Positions 1 to 6,267 are shown, numbered from the stretch's first letter. The stretch is 7,505 bases of DNA from CAYWNA01 sp964459305 (GCA_964459305.1 CAYWNA010000419.1:1-7505); one strand, 5' to 3'. Notes: generated by a model from the sequence alone, not told the origin. A program made the numbers and translations.

Positions 1-2
1 TT

Positions 3-1082
3 CAGCGGTTGATGGACCAGTTTCAGCCCGAAGTGCTCGCGGACATCCACGGCACCAACCTGGCCTTCGAACGCTACATCATGTTCGAAAGCTCTGGGAC
101 TTCCTATTCCAACAACGCTCTGCGTCCCTACTACCGCGAGATCATCCGCCAGATGGACGAAGCAGCGCTTGCGGAGGGCTTCCCGTCGGACACGGCGGAA
201 TCCGACGCCGAACGGATCTTCTTCGGTCCTGGTCTGGCGGATATGCCAAGCCGCTGCTGGCTCGGCCGGCCACGATGCTATGGGGCAATCTATGCCTACT
301 ACCATTTCCACACCATCGTCTCGGCGTCGGAAGTCGGCTGGGACCGCAGTGGCGTCCTACGGCACCGTCGACTTTTGCAGATCGGCAACGAGCGATGGCC
401 CGGCGAATACTATCCCGGCTATCCGACACGTGTCATCTTGGGCAACACCCACGCGAGGCTCACCGCATACGGCCAGACCGCAGCCGAACGACGCCGCAGT
501 CGCGTCGAACTCTGGAACCGGCTTGGTGAATTCACCTTCGGCACGCTCGATCCGGCCGTGCGGGGCGAGATGATGTGTGTCCTCTCCACATCCCCGGCTG
601 CCGACAAAACGTACCTCCCGGACCCGGTGTTGAAAACGTTCATCCAGCGAGTACAAGAACACCCCGGTATGAACGGCGAAGTGATCGCCAAGTTCGCGGC
701 CGGTTGGCCGGCGGGCCAGAACCATCCCCAGCCTTGGCTCGCCTTACAGCGGAGGCACGCCGAACCTCGTATTGAGAGACAAAACTCCGACAACAGTGCC
801 GAAACCAGCGACGGGTCAAATCGCATCCAGCACGGCGCTTGTTTGCGGCTTCGCTTGCCCTATCAAAAAGCGCAGATTACCGATCTTCGACTCAACGGAC
901 ACCCCGTGTTGCCGTCAGAAACCGATGGGTTCGTGACATGGGTTGCCCGCGGTTGCACGTTTATTCAAATCAGCCTCTCCCCCGAGCGTCTGAGTAAAGA
1001 AGACCTGTTCGTCGTGACTTGCGAATACGATCCTCGCGAAACCCGAACACGCTGGAACTACCGGAAGTTTCTCGACGAATAG
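3..1082 (+). CDS. M14-like zinc carboxypeptidase, C-terminal part (5' end outside window)
   Basis: The frame is open to the left edge, so the gene starts upstream and only about 360 residues are visible. Counting from the TTG at position 9, residues 7-15 read PEVLADIHG. This resembles the M14 metallopeptidase segment carrying the last zinc-binding histidine (D-x-H; here His14). About 94 residues later, SASEVGW (Glu108), followed by an R-x-R-x-L-L-x-I-G stretch, sits where the catalytic glutamate of this family is expected. The H-x-x-E part of the zinc site would lie before the window. Residues from about 275 to the end (LRLNGHPV, TDGFVTW, LFVVTCEYDP) look like an extra beta-rich C-terminal domain. 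By family the protein would cleave peptides or amino-acid conjugates, probably outside the cytoplasm, but its signal peptide is not visible. The M14 call comes from motif order only. The downstream gap of 268 bases suggests it does not form an operon with the next gene. Confidence 0.6.
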   Translation, partial: QRLMDQFQPEVLADIHGTNLAFERYIMFESSGTSYSNNALRPYYREIIRQMDEAALAEGFPSDTAESDAERIFFGPGLADMPSRCWLGRPRCYGAIYAYYHFHTIVSASEVGWDRSGVLRHRRLLQIGNERWPGEYYPGYPTRVILGNTHARLTAYGQTAAERRRSRVELWNRLGEFTFGTLDPAVRGEMMCVLSTSPAADKTYLPDPVLKTFIQRVQEHPGMNGEVIAKFAAGWPAGQNHPQPWLALQRRHAEPRIERQNSDNSAETSDGSNRIQHGACLRLRLPYQKAQITDLRLNGHPVLPSETDGFVTWVARGCTFIQISLSPERLSKEDLFVVTCEYDPRETRTRWNYRKFLDE

Positions 1083-1137
1083 CGCCGATCCCCAATCCAA
1101 AGATGCAATTCTCCGATCGGCCCCAGAGTCACGCAGC

Positions 1138-1167
1138 GCGGGTTTGGAAATGATGCAAACCACCCGC
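1138..1167 (+). terminator. Candidate hairpin downstream of the M14-like gene
   Basis: The bases GCGGGTTTG at 1138-1146 can pair with CAAA at 1156-1159 and CCCGC at 1163-1167, with a 9-base loop and a 3-base bulge (CCA) in the right arm. It lies 55 bases after the stop codon. There is no run of T after it, so it is not a classical intrinsic terminator and may act only as an RNA 3'-end structure or be chance. Confidence 0.3.
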
Positions 1168-1225
1168 CTGCTGGCACGTCGCGTTGATCGCATAGAATCT
1201 GTCCGCACGTTGCGATCACTGCCAT

Positions 1226-1254
1226 TTGACCGCTTCGACACTGGACACTACACT
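1226..1254 (+). promoter_or_regulatory. Sigma70-like promoter for the 454-aa secreted protein
   Basis: TTGACC at 1226-1231 (5 of 6 to the -35 consensus) is followed after exactly 17 bases by TACACT at 1249-1254 (4 of 6 to the -10 consensus). Transcription would start near 1261 and give a leader of about 90 bases before the ATG at 1351. The rest of the 1083-1350 gap holds the hairpin described separately and nothing else recognisable. Confidence 0.45.
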
Positions 1255-1332
1255 GCCCCTTAGGTTCCCCATGCCCACTGCCGGCACTGCGCTGGTCGTC
1301 TCTCTGCGCAACGTTCCCGGGGCGACCGCTTG

Positions 1333-1341
1333 AAGGAGAGG
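1333..1341 (+). promoter_or_regulatory. Ribosome binding site that fixes the start at 1351
   Basis: AAGGAGAGG at 1333-1341 is a strong Shine-Dalgarno sequence ending nine bases before the ATG at 1351. The in-frame TTG at 1330 would overlap this site and is therefore rejected as the start. Confidence 0.8.
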
Positions 1342-1350
1342 ATCATATTG

Positions 1351-2715
1351 ATGCAGAAGCCCCGCCAAAGACGTTCGCTCTGCTACTCGCTCGGCATCGC
1401 GATGCTGTTTGCCTCTTCCGCGATTGCCCGAGAGGTGCCGCTGCTTGCCCCGAGCCAGGGCCAATTGCCTACGGACATCGCCACGGACGATATGACGAAA
1501 GTCTCGCTGGTGGACCAGTCCGAGTTGGGTGGCAAGGGGCTTCGGGTCGAGCGCATTTCGGGCGACAGCTTCGGCGATCGTGTTGCCAAGGTAACCGACT
1601 GGAAGCAATTCATCACGTTGAAGTTCGACGCGGTGAATCCGGAAAAGAGCGACGTGGAGTTGATCCTGAGCGTCAAGCACCGGCGGACCACGAGTTATCA
1701 AACGCGGGTCGACATGCCCTTTACGCTCAAACCGGGAAAGATGCCCATCAAGACCGACCCTGCACGGCTGGCGCGAATACGTGCGGCGAAGATGCCAGCG
1801 ATCATCCGGCCGGCGCTGTTCGACACGCCCGAGGCCGACGCAATCGTAACGGCCCTGGAAATCCTGCCCCCAGACAATCCTTTCAACCAAGTGATCGAAG
1901 ACTGGCCGGTTCATCCGAACTCGGACGCCATCATTGGATCGATCGGGCCGGACAAACCGATGCGTTACAATCCGGACATGGGGTACGTCCTGGTGCCGGA
2001 GAACCAGCCGAAGATCGATGTCCGGCTGACGATGTACGCTGGCGAATCGGATCCCGGGCCCTACCCGGTGCCCGACAATGTACCCATCGAGGGTTGGCCT
2101 GCTTATTACACCCAGTTCCACACGGGCCCGCGCGTTACGCTAGACGACGTACAGCGAGACCGGCTCGGCAAAGGGGGCGACCGGCATGCCATCGTCGTCG
2201 ATCCGACGCGGCGCATGCTCTACGAGTTCGGTTACATGAGGAAGACGGACCAGGGCTGGGAGGCGGGCGTGGCGTCGATCTTCGACTTGAAGACGAACAA
2301 GCTGCGACCCGTGGGTTGGACCTCGACCGATGCAGCGGGCCTGCCCATCTTTCCGGCAGTGGTCCGCTACGACGAACTCGAACGCGGCATGGTCGAGCAC
2401 GCCATGCGCGTCACCGTCCGCAACACGCGGCGAGCGTTTGTCGCGCCGGCGACCCACTTTGCCAGTCGCCATGAAAACGAAGAGTACCCTCGCATGGGCG
2501 AGCGATTGCGACTGAAACGAGGCTTCGACATCTCGGAGTTCTCGCCAGCCGTCCAAGCAATCCTCCGCGGCCTGAAGAAGTACGGCATGTTCGTAGCCGA
2601 CAACGGCATCGAGTGGGCGATTTCGGTCACACCCGATCCGCGAATCCCCAACATGCACGAACAACTGCGCAAGGTGCCAGGTGCAGCCTTCGAAGTCGTC
2701 GTATCGCCACACTAA
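1351..2715 (+). CDS. Secreted protein of unknown function with N-terminal beta-domain and WPVHPNSD/GWTSTDAAGLPI domain
   Basis: The protein has 454 residues from the ATG at 1351, chosen because of the Shine-Dalgarno site at 1333-1341. Residues 1-26 form a signal peptide: RQRR charges, a hydrophobic core and AIA before a likely cleavage site, giving export by the Sec route. Residues about 29-140 look like a beta-sandwich, binding-type domain (LGGKGLRVERISGDSFGD, DWKQF, DMPFTLKPGK). From about 170 the protein matches, from memory, a widespread family of uncharacterised secreted bacterial proteins. Its signatures are LPPDNPFNQ (172-180), WPVHPNSD (185-192), ESDPGPYPVP (232-241), GDRHAIVVD (276-284), GWTSTDAAGLPI (322-333), EHAMRVT (349-355), PATHFAS (366-372) and LKKYGMFVADNG (408-419). 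The conserved Asp, His and Glu residues would fit an enzyme, perhaps acting on carbohydrate, but no reaction is known to me. It appears monocistronic, with a promoter at 1226-1254 and a hairpin after its stop. Confidence 0.8.
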   Translation: MQKPRQRRSLCYSLGIAMLFASSAIAREVPLLAPSQGQLPTDIATDDMTKVSLVDQSELGGKGLRVERISGDSFGDRVAKVTDWKQFITLKFDAVNPEKSDVELILSVKHRRTTSYQTRVDMPFTLKPGKMPIKTDPARLARIRAAKMPAIIRPALFDTPEADAIVTALEILPPDNPFNQVIEDWPVHPNSDAIIGSIGPDKPMRYNPDMGYVLVPENQPKIDVRLTMYAGESDPGPYPVPDNVPIEGWPAYYTQFHTGPRVTLDDVQRDRLGKGGDRHAIVVDPTRRMLYEFGYMRKTDQGWEAGVASIFDLKTNKLRPVGWTSTDAAGLPIFPAVVRYDELERGMVEHAMRVTVRNTRRAFVAPATHFASRHENEEYPRMGERLRLKRGFDISEFSPAVQAILRGLKKYGMFVADNGIEWAISVTPDPRIPNMHEQLRKVPGAAFEVVVSPH

Positions 2716-2752
2716 ACCCGATTCTACGTACCGCACGCCGCCCCGATGCGGA

Positions 2753-2784
2753 GCGCTATTCTGCGCAACGGCGCACGATAGCGC
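2753..2784 (+). terminator. Strong hairpin 37 bases after the secreted-protein gene
   Basis: GCGCTAT (2753-2759) pairs perfectly with ATAGCGC (2778-2784). Inside it, TGCGC (2762-2766) pairs with GCGCA (2771-2775) around an AACG tetraloop, and only two mismatched positions lie between the two stems. The structure is stable, but no T-tract follows, so it may stop transcription by a factor-dependent route or protect the mRNA 3' end. Confidence 0.45.
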
Positions 2785-2941
2785 CCCACGCTTCCTCCTC
2801 AAGTTCTTCGCTCAAATGCTTGCCAATCCGATGTCCAGACAGTACATTGGCCCCTCGAAAGAACCCGTGCTGTCGTGCACTCCACTGCACAGTTAGAGCC
2901 GTGCGCACGCGGTAGAAGTAGTATTAGCTGCAGTAGAAGTC

Positions 2942-3565
2942 ATGAAGTATCAAGTCGCTTCAATCACAGCAATGATCTTCTTGCTTGGAGTGACCCAGAT
3001 CCGCCCACTGTATCCAAGAGACCAGATACTCCTTCATGCTCCGATGATCGTGATCGTTCCGGTGTTGCTTCTTGCCGCGACACGAGGTTGGCTCACAAGC
3101 TCATCGATGACTTGCATTGTGGTCTTTCTGGCTCTCCACATTGTAGGCGCACGCTACGTGTATTCTGCGCTTCCGTATGATGCGTGGTCCAGGGGCCTCT
3201 TTGGCATCAGCCCTGGAGAGTTCTTCAGTCTGACCCGGAACCACTATGATCGGTTCGTCCACGTCGTGTTCGGACTTCTCGCCGTGCTGCCGTTGTCAGA
3301 GGTAGCAGAGCGTTACGGGCGACTGTCGAGGCGATGGTCATTGGGCGTGGCATTCCTGGCCGTGGCTACGATCGGTGCACTGTACGAGGTGTTTGAGTGG
3401 GGGTTGACCATGGCAGTCGCACCTGAGATGGCAGACAGATACAATGGGCAACAAGGCGACTCGTGGGATGCTCAAAAGGACATGGCTCTCGCAATCTCCG
3501 GCGCCGGCGTGACCAGCATAGGACTTTGTTTCTGGCGGCGGAAATCGTGGGGAGAGGGCAGCTAA
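2942..3565 (+). CDS. yjdF: YjdF/DUF2238 family inner-membrane protein
   Basis: The protein has 207 residues, close to the roughly 210 of Escherichia coli YjdF. About six membrane helices can be seen, near residues 5-20, 30-48, 57-77, 105-121, 132-153 and 183-198. Family hallmarks are present: H66 and GA at 69-70 followed by YVYS, SLTRNHYDRFVH (96-107), ALYEVFEW (146-153) and the loop GQQGDSWDAQKDM (169-181). This last motif, with its polar and acidic residues between helices, is the clearest identifier. The biochemical role of the family is not established. The start ATG is preceded by only a weak GAAG ribosome site that is part of a direct repeat. Third codon positions look less GC-rich than in the secreted-protein gene before it. 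The stop is followed at once by an inverted-repeat element, and no partner gene is adjacent. Confidence 0.88.
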   Translation: MKYQVASITAMIFLLGVTQIRPLYPRDQILLHAPMIVIVPVLLLAATRGWLTSSSMTCIVVFLALHIVGARYVYSALPYDAWSRGLFGISPGEFFSLTRNHYDRFVHVVFGLLAVLPLSEVAERYGRLSRRWSLGVAFLAVATIGALYEVFEWGLTMAVAPEMADRYNGQQGDSWDAQKDMALAISGAGVTSIGLCFWRRKSWGEGS

Positions 3566-3575
3566 CCGGTCATTG

Positions 3576-3645
3576 CAGCCGACGTGGATTGGCCATCGGT
3601 GTTAGACTTGAGATCATCGTCAGTCGCGGCCAATCCACGCGGCTG
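3576..3645. repeat. 70-base element with near-perfect inverted-repeat ends
   Basis: CAGCCGACGTGGATTGGCC at 3576-3594 is the reverse complement of GGCCAATCCACGCGGCTG at 3628-3645 except for one extra A, so 18 of 19 positions match. The arms flank 33 bases. It starts 11 bases after the stop of the membrane-protein gene. As RNA it would form a long hairpin and could end transcription of that gene, although no T-run follows. As DNA it resembles a short palindromic dispersed repeat or MITE-like remnant. No transposase lies nearby and I see no target-site duplication. Confidence 0.6.
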
Positions 3646-3733
3646 AATTCGGTCGTTCCAGGCCGTTGGGCAGTGGCGTAAGTGCTGATGGTAAGCGGGC
3701 GGTTTGCCTGGACTCGAACAGCGAGCGATTGCG

Positions 3734-4069
3734 ATGGTGAAGATGGACCGTCCACGAAGAATCCGTTTCGTGATTGCACTCACGATTGGGCTTTCTTCCC
3801 TGGTGGTATGTTTCGTTAGCGCCCATTGGGTCGCTACGTCGATGATGACGTCAGTCGAAGAATCGCTGAATTCGGCGAACAGTGTTGCTGAAGTCAAGGA
3901 GGCGCTTGATGATGTATTCGGCGATCCCGGTCCCGCGGGGTATGTTGGTGATGTTGCCTTCATTGTCGCCGTGTTGTGCTTCATTTACTGTTTCGTCTTG
4001 TGTGCCGCGTCGTTTATCGGTCCGAGAGATGGGGCGTCAATAAATCGGTCGACATCGGACAGTGGCTGA
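3734..4069 (+). CDS. Small two-helix membrane protein of unknown function
   Basis: From the ATG at 3734 the protein has 111 residues; the reading frame also allows a TTG start at 3704 and another ATG at 3743, and no strong ribosome site decides between them. A basic N-terminus (KMDRPRRIRF) leads into a hydrophobic segment at about 11-33. A polar, acidic region at 37-65 (VEESLNSANS, EVKEALDDVF) follows, then a second hydrophobic segment at about 71-95 and a short polar tail. This predicts an inner-membrane protein with both ends in the cytoplasm and a loop of about 40 residues outside. I recognise no family. Its 3' end overlaps the upstream open extension of the next frame, so the two may be translated together. 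Confidence 0.5.
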   Translation: MVKMDRPRRIRFVIALTIGLSSLVVCFVSAHWVATSMMTSVEESLNSANSVAEVKEALDDVFGDPGPAGYVGDVAFIVAVLCFIYCFVLCAASFIGPRDGASINRSTSDSG

Positions 4070-4158
4070 CCGGGGAATTCACGATCGCTGGAGGGGCAAA
4101 GCAAGAGGAAACCGAACAGAAGCTCGCAAGGTACGCGAAGGAATCCGATAGAAGTGCG

Positions 4159-4539
4159 ATGAACGACGACGGCACGGCAGGTATGCGTGAGGAGGTGCTC
4201 TATCCAATGGCCGCCGAGATGGCGCGTCGGGGTGCGACACGCGGCATGATCGTGCAGAAACTCCAGAAGAAGGAACTAGACGAACTGGCGGCGGGCCTGG
4301 TTGCCGATCGCGCATTGCGCGCTGTCGCGACTCGGAAACGGATTGAGGGTGTCGGGGTAATCGTGGCCGGTCTCGCGATCCTGGCGGCTGCCTTGGGCTC
4401 AACGGCGCTGTTCCGTGGGAAGATTCCGGTCGTACTTGGGATGTTCGGGTTGATCGTTCTGGGGTTGGGGATCTCCCAGGTCACGCATCGAGCAAGATTG
4501 CCGAAGGAACCGTACGGTTCGAAGCCGAAAATTCGGTGA
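4159..4539 (+). CDS. Small membrane protein with N-terminal helical segment; start uncertain
   Basis: From the ATG at 4159 the product has 126 residues. The frame stays open back to a GTG at 3976 (187 residues), and the stretch from 4081 to 4158 still reads like plausible protein (for example KQEETEQKLARYAKES), so the true start may lie upstream. No in-frame ATG, GTG or TTG was seen between the GTG at 4000 and 4159. Residues 12-55 (YPMAAEMARRGATRGM, VQKLQKKELDELAAGLV) look like the small helical module often found at the N-terminus of membrane proteins, in which a 'G...I/V...L...G.....A' pattern recurs. Two hydrophobic helices follow at about 63-85 and 89-107, then a basic tail. Function is unknown. 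It follows the 111-aa membrane protein on the same strand and may be its partner. Confidence 0.55.
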   Translation: MNDDGTAGMREEVLYPMAAEMARRGATRGMIVQKLQKKELDELAAGLVADRALRAVATRKRIEGVGVIVAGLAILAAALGSTALFRGKIPVVLGMFGLIVLGLGISQVTHRARLPKEPYGSKPKIR

Positions 4540-4595
4540 TCAGAGGAGTGCAATTGGCGGGGCCCCCAAGGTGGATTCGACAGAACCAGATGTTC

Positions 4596-5672
4596 TCACT
4601 CCGCGATCTCCAACTCCGCCAGATAGACCGCCGTGATCGTCTTTCCGGAGTCGTCCTTCTCGTGGCTCGAATACCACGAGACCAGGCCGCGAGTCGGGCT
4701 GAGTTCGACAAAGCCGGGATAGGAGTTGTCGCCGCCGCTCGGCAACTCGGCGAATTCGTGCAGCTTTCCGTCAACCAACCAGTACAGCGCGGTCTTCGGT
4801 CCTTGTCCATCAGTCGTCTTCCGCCCGCCGACAAGGTAACGATCGCCCCACTTCGCCAACAGCGGACCGCCGATGTAGCGATGCAGATCGGTTCGGTCCC
4901 ATTTGGAATACGGAGGCTTTGAGCGGCAGAGCAGTGCGTTGTTACCACTCAGCCGGGACACCGCCAACACGCTGCCGTCTGGCTCGAACAAGAAGGCAGT
5001 CTCGTTTCCCTGCGTCGTTTGAAACAGGGCCCGTTTCCGCCAAATGAGCCCGTCGTCACTTTCCAGCATGGCGGATTCAACGAAAGACCGATCGGAGCGT
5101 GGTGCCTCAATGAACTCGCGCTTTCGGCGGCCGCACAGGTACGCGGTCCCGTTGTGCGCAGCGGCTCGCCAGATGTAATGCCCGTAGGTTCCCTCCAGCA
5201 TGATCGGCTCGCTCCACGTGCGGCCATCGGCGCTCATGGCCGCATACCCAAGGTGCCGATTCATCTCGTAGACCTTGGGCGACGAATCCCCGCAGTACCA
5301 CGTGCCGGTGTAGATGAACAGTCTGTCCTTAAAGATCAGAAAGTGCGGATCCCGCGTGTCCCGCTTCGGAACGCAAAATCGGTGCACCGGTTTCCATGCC
5401 TGCGAGTCTTCGCTTTCTAGAACGATGATCGACGACGTCGGATGGACGGGATGCCCGTCGGGACAACTACGAAACGTCAGATAGAACCGATCCCGAAAGC
5501 GAATCAGGTCCGTAAACGCGTTGTGCTCGCCGTTGTGAAAGACGCGACGAATGTTTGTAACCTGAACCTGAGAAACAGCGGATTCACTGGCGTTCACGGT
5601 GCTGACCGTACATGCGCAGGCCGCGAATTGAGCAAACAACATAGTGAATCGACGACGCGATTGTGGATTCAT
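4596..5672 (-). CDS. Secreted sialidase-like six-bladed beta-propeller protein
   Basis: The protein has 358 residues from the ATG at 5672-5670; a TTG two codons earlier is too close to the ribosome site. Residues 1-29 form an export signal that begins with QSRRRFT, resembling the twin-arginine pattern S-R-R-x-F, and ends in STVNA before SES. The mature part has three Asp-box-like motifs: SEDSQAW (87-93), SADGRTW (147-153) and SDDGLIW (205-211), typical of BNR/sialidase propellers. Other segments matching the exo-alpha-sialidase superfamily from memory are AFTDLIRFRDRFYLTFR (52-68), TRDPHFLIF (106-114), GNETAFLFEPDG (222-233), IGGPLL (267-272), LPSGGDNSYPGF (310-321) and WYSSHE (333-338). It probably acts outside the cytoplasm on glycan ends, but members of this branch are often of unproven specificity and it may not be a true sialidase. 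It stands alone, convergent with the upstream small membrane-protein gene. Confidence 0.8.
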   Translation of the reverse strand: MNPQSRRRFTMLFAQFAACACTVSTVNASESAVSQVQVTNIRRVFHNGEHNAFTDLIRFRDRFYLTFRSCPDGHPVHPTSSIIVLESEDSQAWKPVHRFCVPKRDTRDPHFLIFKDRLFIYTGTWYCGDSSPKVYEMNRHLGYAAMSADGRTWSEPIMLEGTYGHYIWRAAAHNGTAYLCGRRKREFIEAPRSDRSFVESAMLESDDGLIWRKRALFQTTQGNETAFLFEPDGSVLAVSRLSGNNALLCRSKPPYSKWDRTDLHRYIGGPLLAKWGDRYLVGGRKTTDGQGPKTALYWLVDGKLHEFAELPSGGDNSYPGFVELSPTRGLVSWYSSHEKDDSGKTITAVYLAELEIAE

Positions 5673-5680
5673 TCGCAAGG

Positions 5681-5687
5681 CTCCTCC
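5681..5687 (-). promoter_or_regulatory. Ribosome binding site of the sialidase-like gene
   Basis: Read on the minus strand, GGAGGAG lies eight bases before the ATG at 5672. It is a near-ideal Shine-Dalgarno sequence and decides the start over the TTG at 5678, which would leave only two bases of spacing. Confidence 0.85.
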
Positions 5688-5739
5688 AATTCATGTCTCG
5701 AACGGCTTCGTTTTCGGAATCCGACGATACCGGGGATCC

Positions 5740-5748
5740 ATTGTATCA
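5740..5748 (-). promoter_or_regulatory. Possible extended -10 promoter of the sialidase-like gene
   Basis: On the minus strand this reads TGATACAAT: a TACAAT hexamer (5 of 6 to consensus) with the TG of an extended -10 element. No good -35 hexamer is seen 17 bases upstream. The predicted leader is about 60 bases. Confidence 0.35.
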
Positions 5749-5839
5749 GATGACGCAAGGCACAGCCCGGCCTACGTCACTTTTCTGTTCGCTACGACGG
5801 AAGAGGGCACGAACATGGATTGACGTTGTGTCATTCGGC

Positions 5840-5867
5840 TTGACTGACCGCCGCTAAGTGTTATCAT
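5840..5867 (+). promoter_or_regulatory. Sigma70-like promoter of the HTH regulator locus
   Basis: TTGACT (5840-5845; 5 of 6) and TATCAT (5862-5867; 4 of 6) are separated by 16 bases. Transcription would begin near 5874. This would exclude the in-frame ATG at 5866 as a start for the HTH protein and leaves 5894 (remnant frame) and 5926 as the usable starts. Confidence 0.5.
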
Positions 5868-5893
5868 GGGAGATAACATGCGGGGAAATGTGA

Positions 5894-6058
5894 ATGCCGT
5901 GGAAAGACATTGTTTGGAACCACAAATGGCGAAGAAGAAGCTCAATCGGATCATCCGCCGATCCACGCCAGCCGAAAAACGCCGTCACAATCAGATTCGA
6001 CAAGAGACCGACGCGGAGTTCGCGTCGCGGCGCAAACCTGCCAGTGCCAGCCGTGTGA
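5894..6058 (+). pseudogene. Possible 5' remnant of a toxin gene, now running out of frame into the HTH gene
   Basis: An ATG at 5894 has the best ribosome site of the locus: GGGGA at 5882-5886, seven bases upstream. It encodes MPWKDIVWN and then 45 residues of arginine- and serine-rich sequence that merely read the antitoxin gene in another frame, ending with TGA at 6056. From memory, 'MPW-x-D-[IV]-[IV]-W' is the N-terminus of small BrnT-like or related toxins encoded just before XRE-type antitoxins in planctomycetes. The simplest reading is that a deletion removed the body of the toxin and left its promoter, ribosome site and first nine or so codons. Resemblance over nine residues is weak evidence; it could instead be a real leader peptide or chance. 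Confidence 0.3.
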
Positions 6059-6267
6059 TCCTGGCCAAACTGCGCAGCCAAAGAGAACTGAAGGGCCTTA
6101 GCTTGGCCGATGTGGCGAAACGAGCCGGCATGGCGCGATCCAATCTCTGCCGGCTAGAGCAGAACGGTGAAAATGTCAAACTTGAAACACTCCAGCGGTA
6201 CGCCACGGCTCTCGGTTGTGAGCTGGTCGTCGAGATTCGGGAGTCCCAGACGAAGACGACGAAGTAG
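5926..6267 (+). CDS. XRE-family helix-turn-helix regulator, probable antitoxin
   Basis: The protein has 113 residues from the ATG at 5926, preceded by GGAA six bases upstream. The N-terminal part (MAKKKLNRIIRRSTPAEKRR) is strongly basic and resembles the start of small antitoxin-type regulators found in planctomycetes. Residues about 46-103 form a Cro/C1-type HTH: LAKLRSQRELKGLSLADVAK, AGMARSNLCRLEQNGENV, then ETLQRYATALGCELVVEI. The recognition helix is near ARSNLCRLEQ (70-79). It probably binds DNA at its own promoter (5840-5867) and represses it, as antitoxins of this type do; no clear operator was identified. No intact toxin gene is next to it, upstream or downstream, so it is an orphan here. 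In-frame starts at 5866 and 5878 would add up to 20 residues, but they lie at or before the predicted transcription start. It is convergent with the UroD-like gene, 24 bases away. Confidence 0.8.
   Translation: MAKKKLNRIIRRSTPAEKRRHNQIRQETDAEFASRRKPASASRVILAKLRSQRELKGLSLADVAKRAGMARSNLCRLEQNGENVKLETLQRYATALGCELVVEIRESQTKTTK

Noticed and set aside
1216..2121. Long open frame on the minus strand (301 codons)
   Set aside because: It lies opposite the well-supported secreted-protein gene, has no domain I recognise, is rich in Arg, His and Val as expected from an antisense reading of GC-rich codons, and has no ribosome site or promoter.
2140..2802. Minus-strand open frame of 220 codons
   Set aside because: It is antisense to the C-terminal half of the same secreted protein and shows only compositional bias.
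3562..3984. Minus-strand open frames across the inverted-repeat element and the small membrane-protein gene
   Set aside because: Low-complexity Ser/Thr/Pro-rich translation without a domain; part of it is simply the palindromic element read through. Kept only as a hint that the element may be repeated elsewhere.
4540..4595. GGGGCCCC palindrome at 4559-4566 between the convergent genes as a bidirectional terminator
   Set aside because: The palindrome has no loop, its extension gives only a weak bulged stem, and there is no T-tract on either strand.
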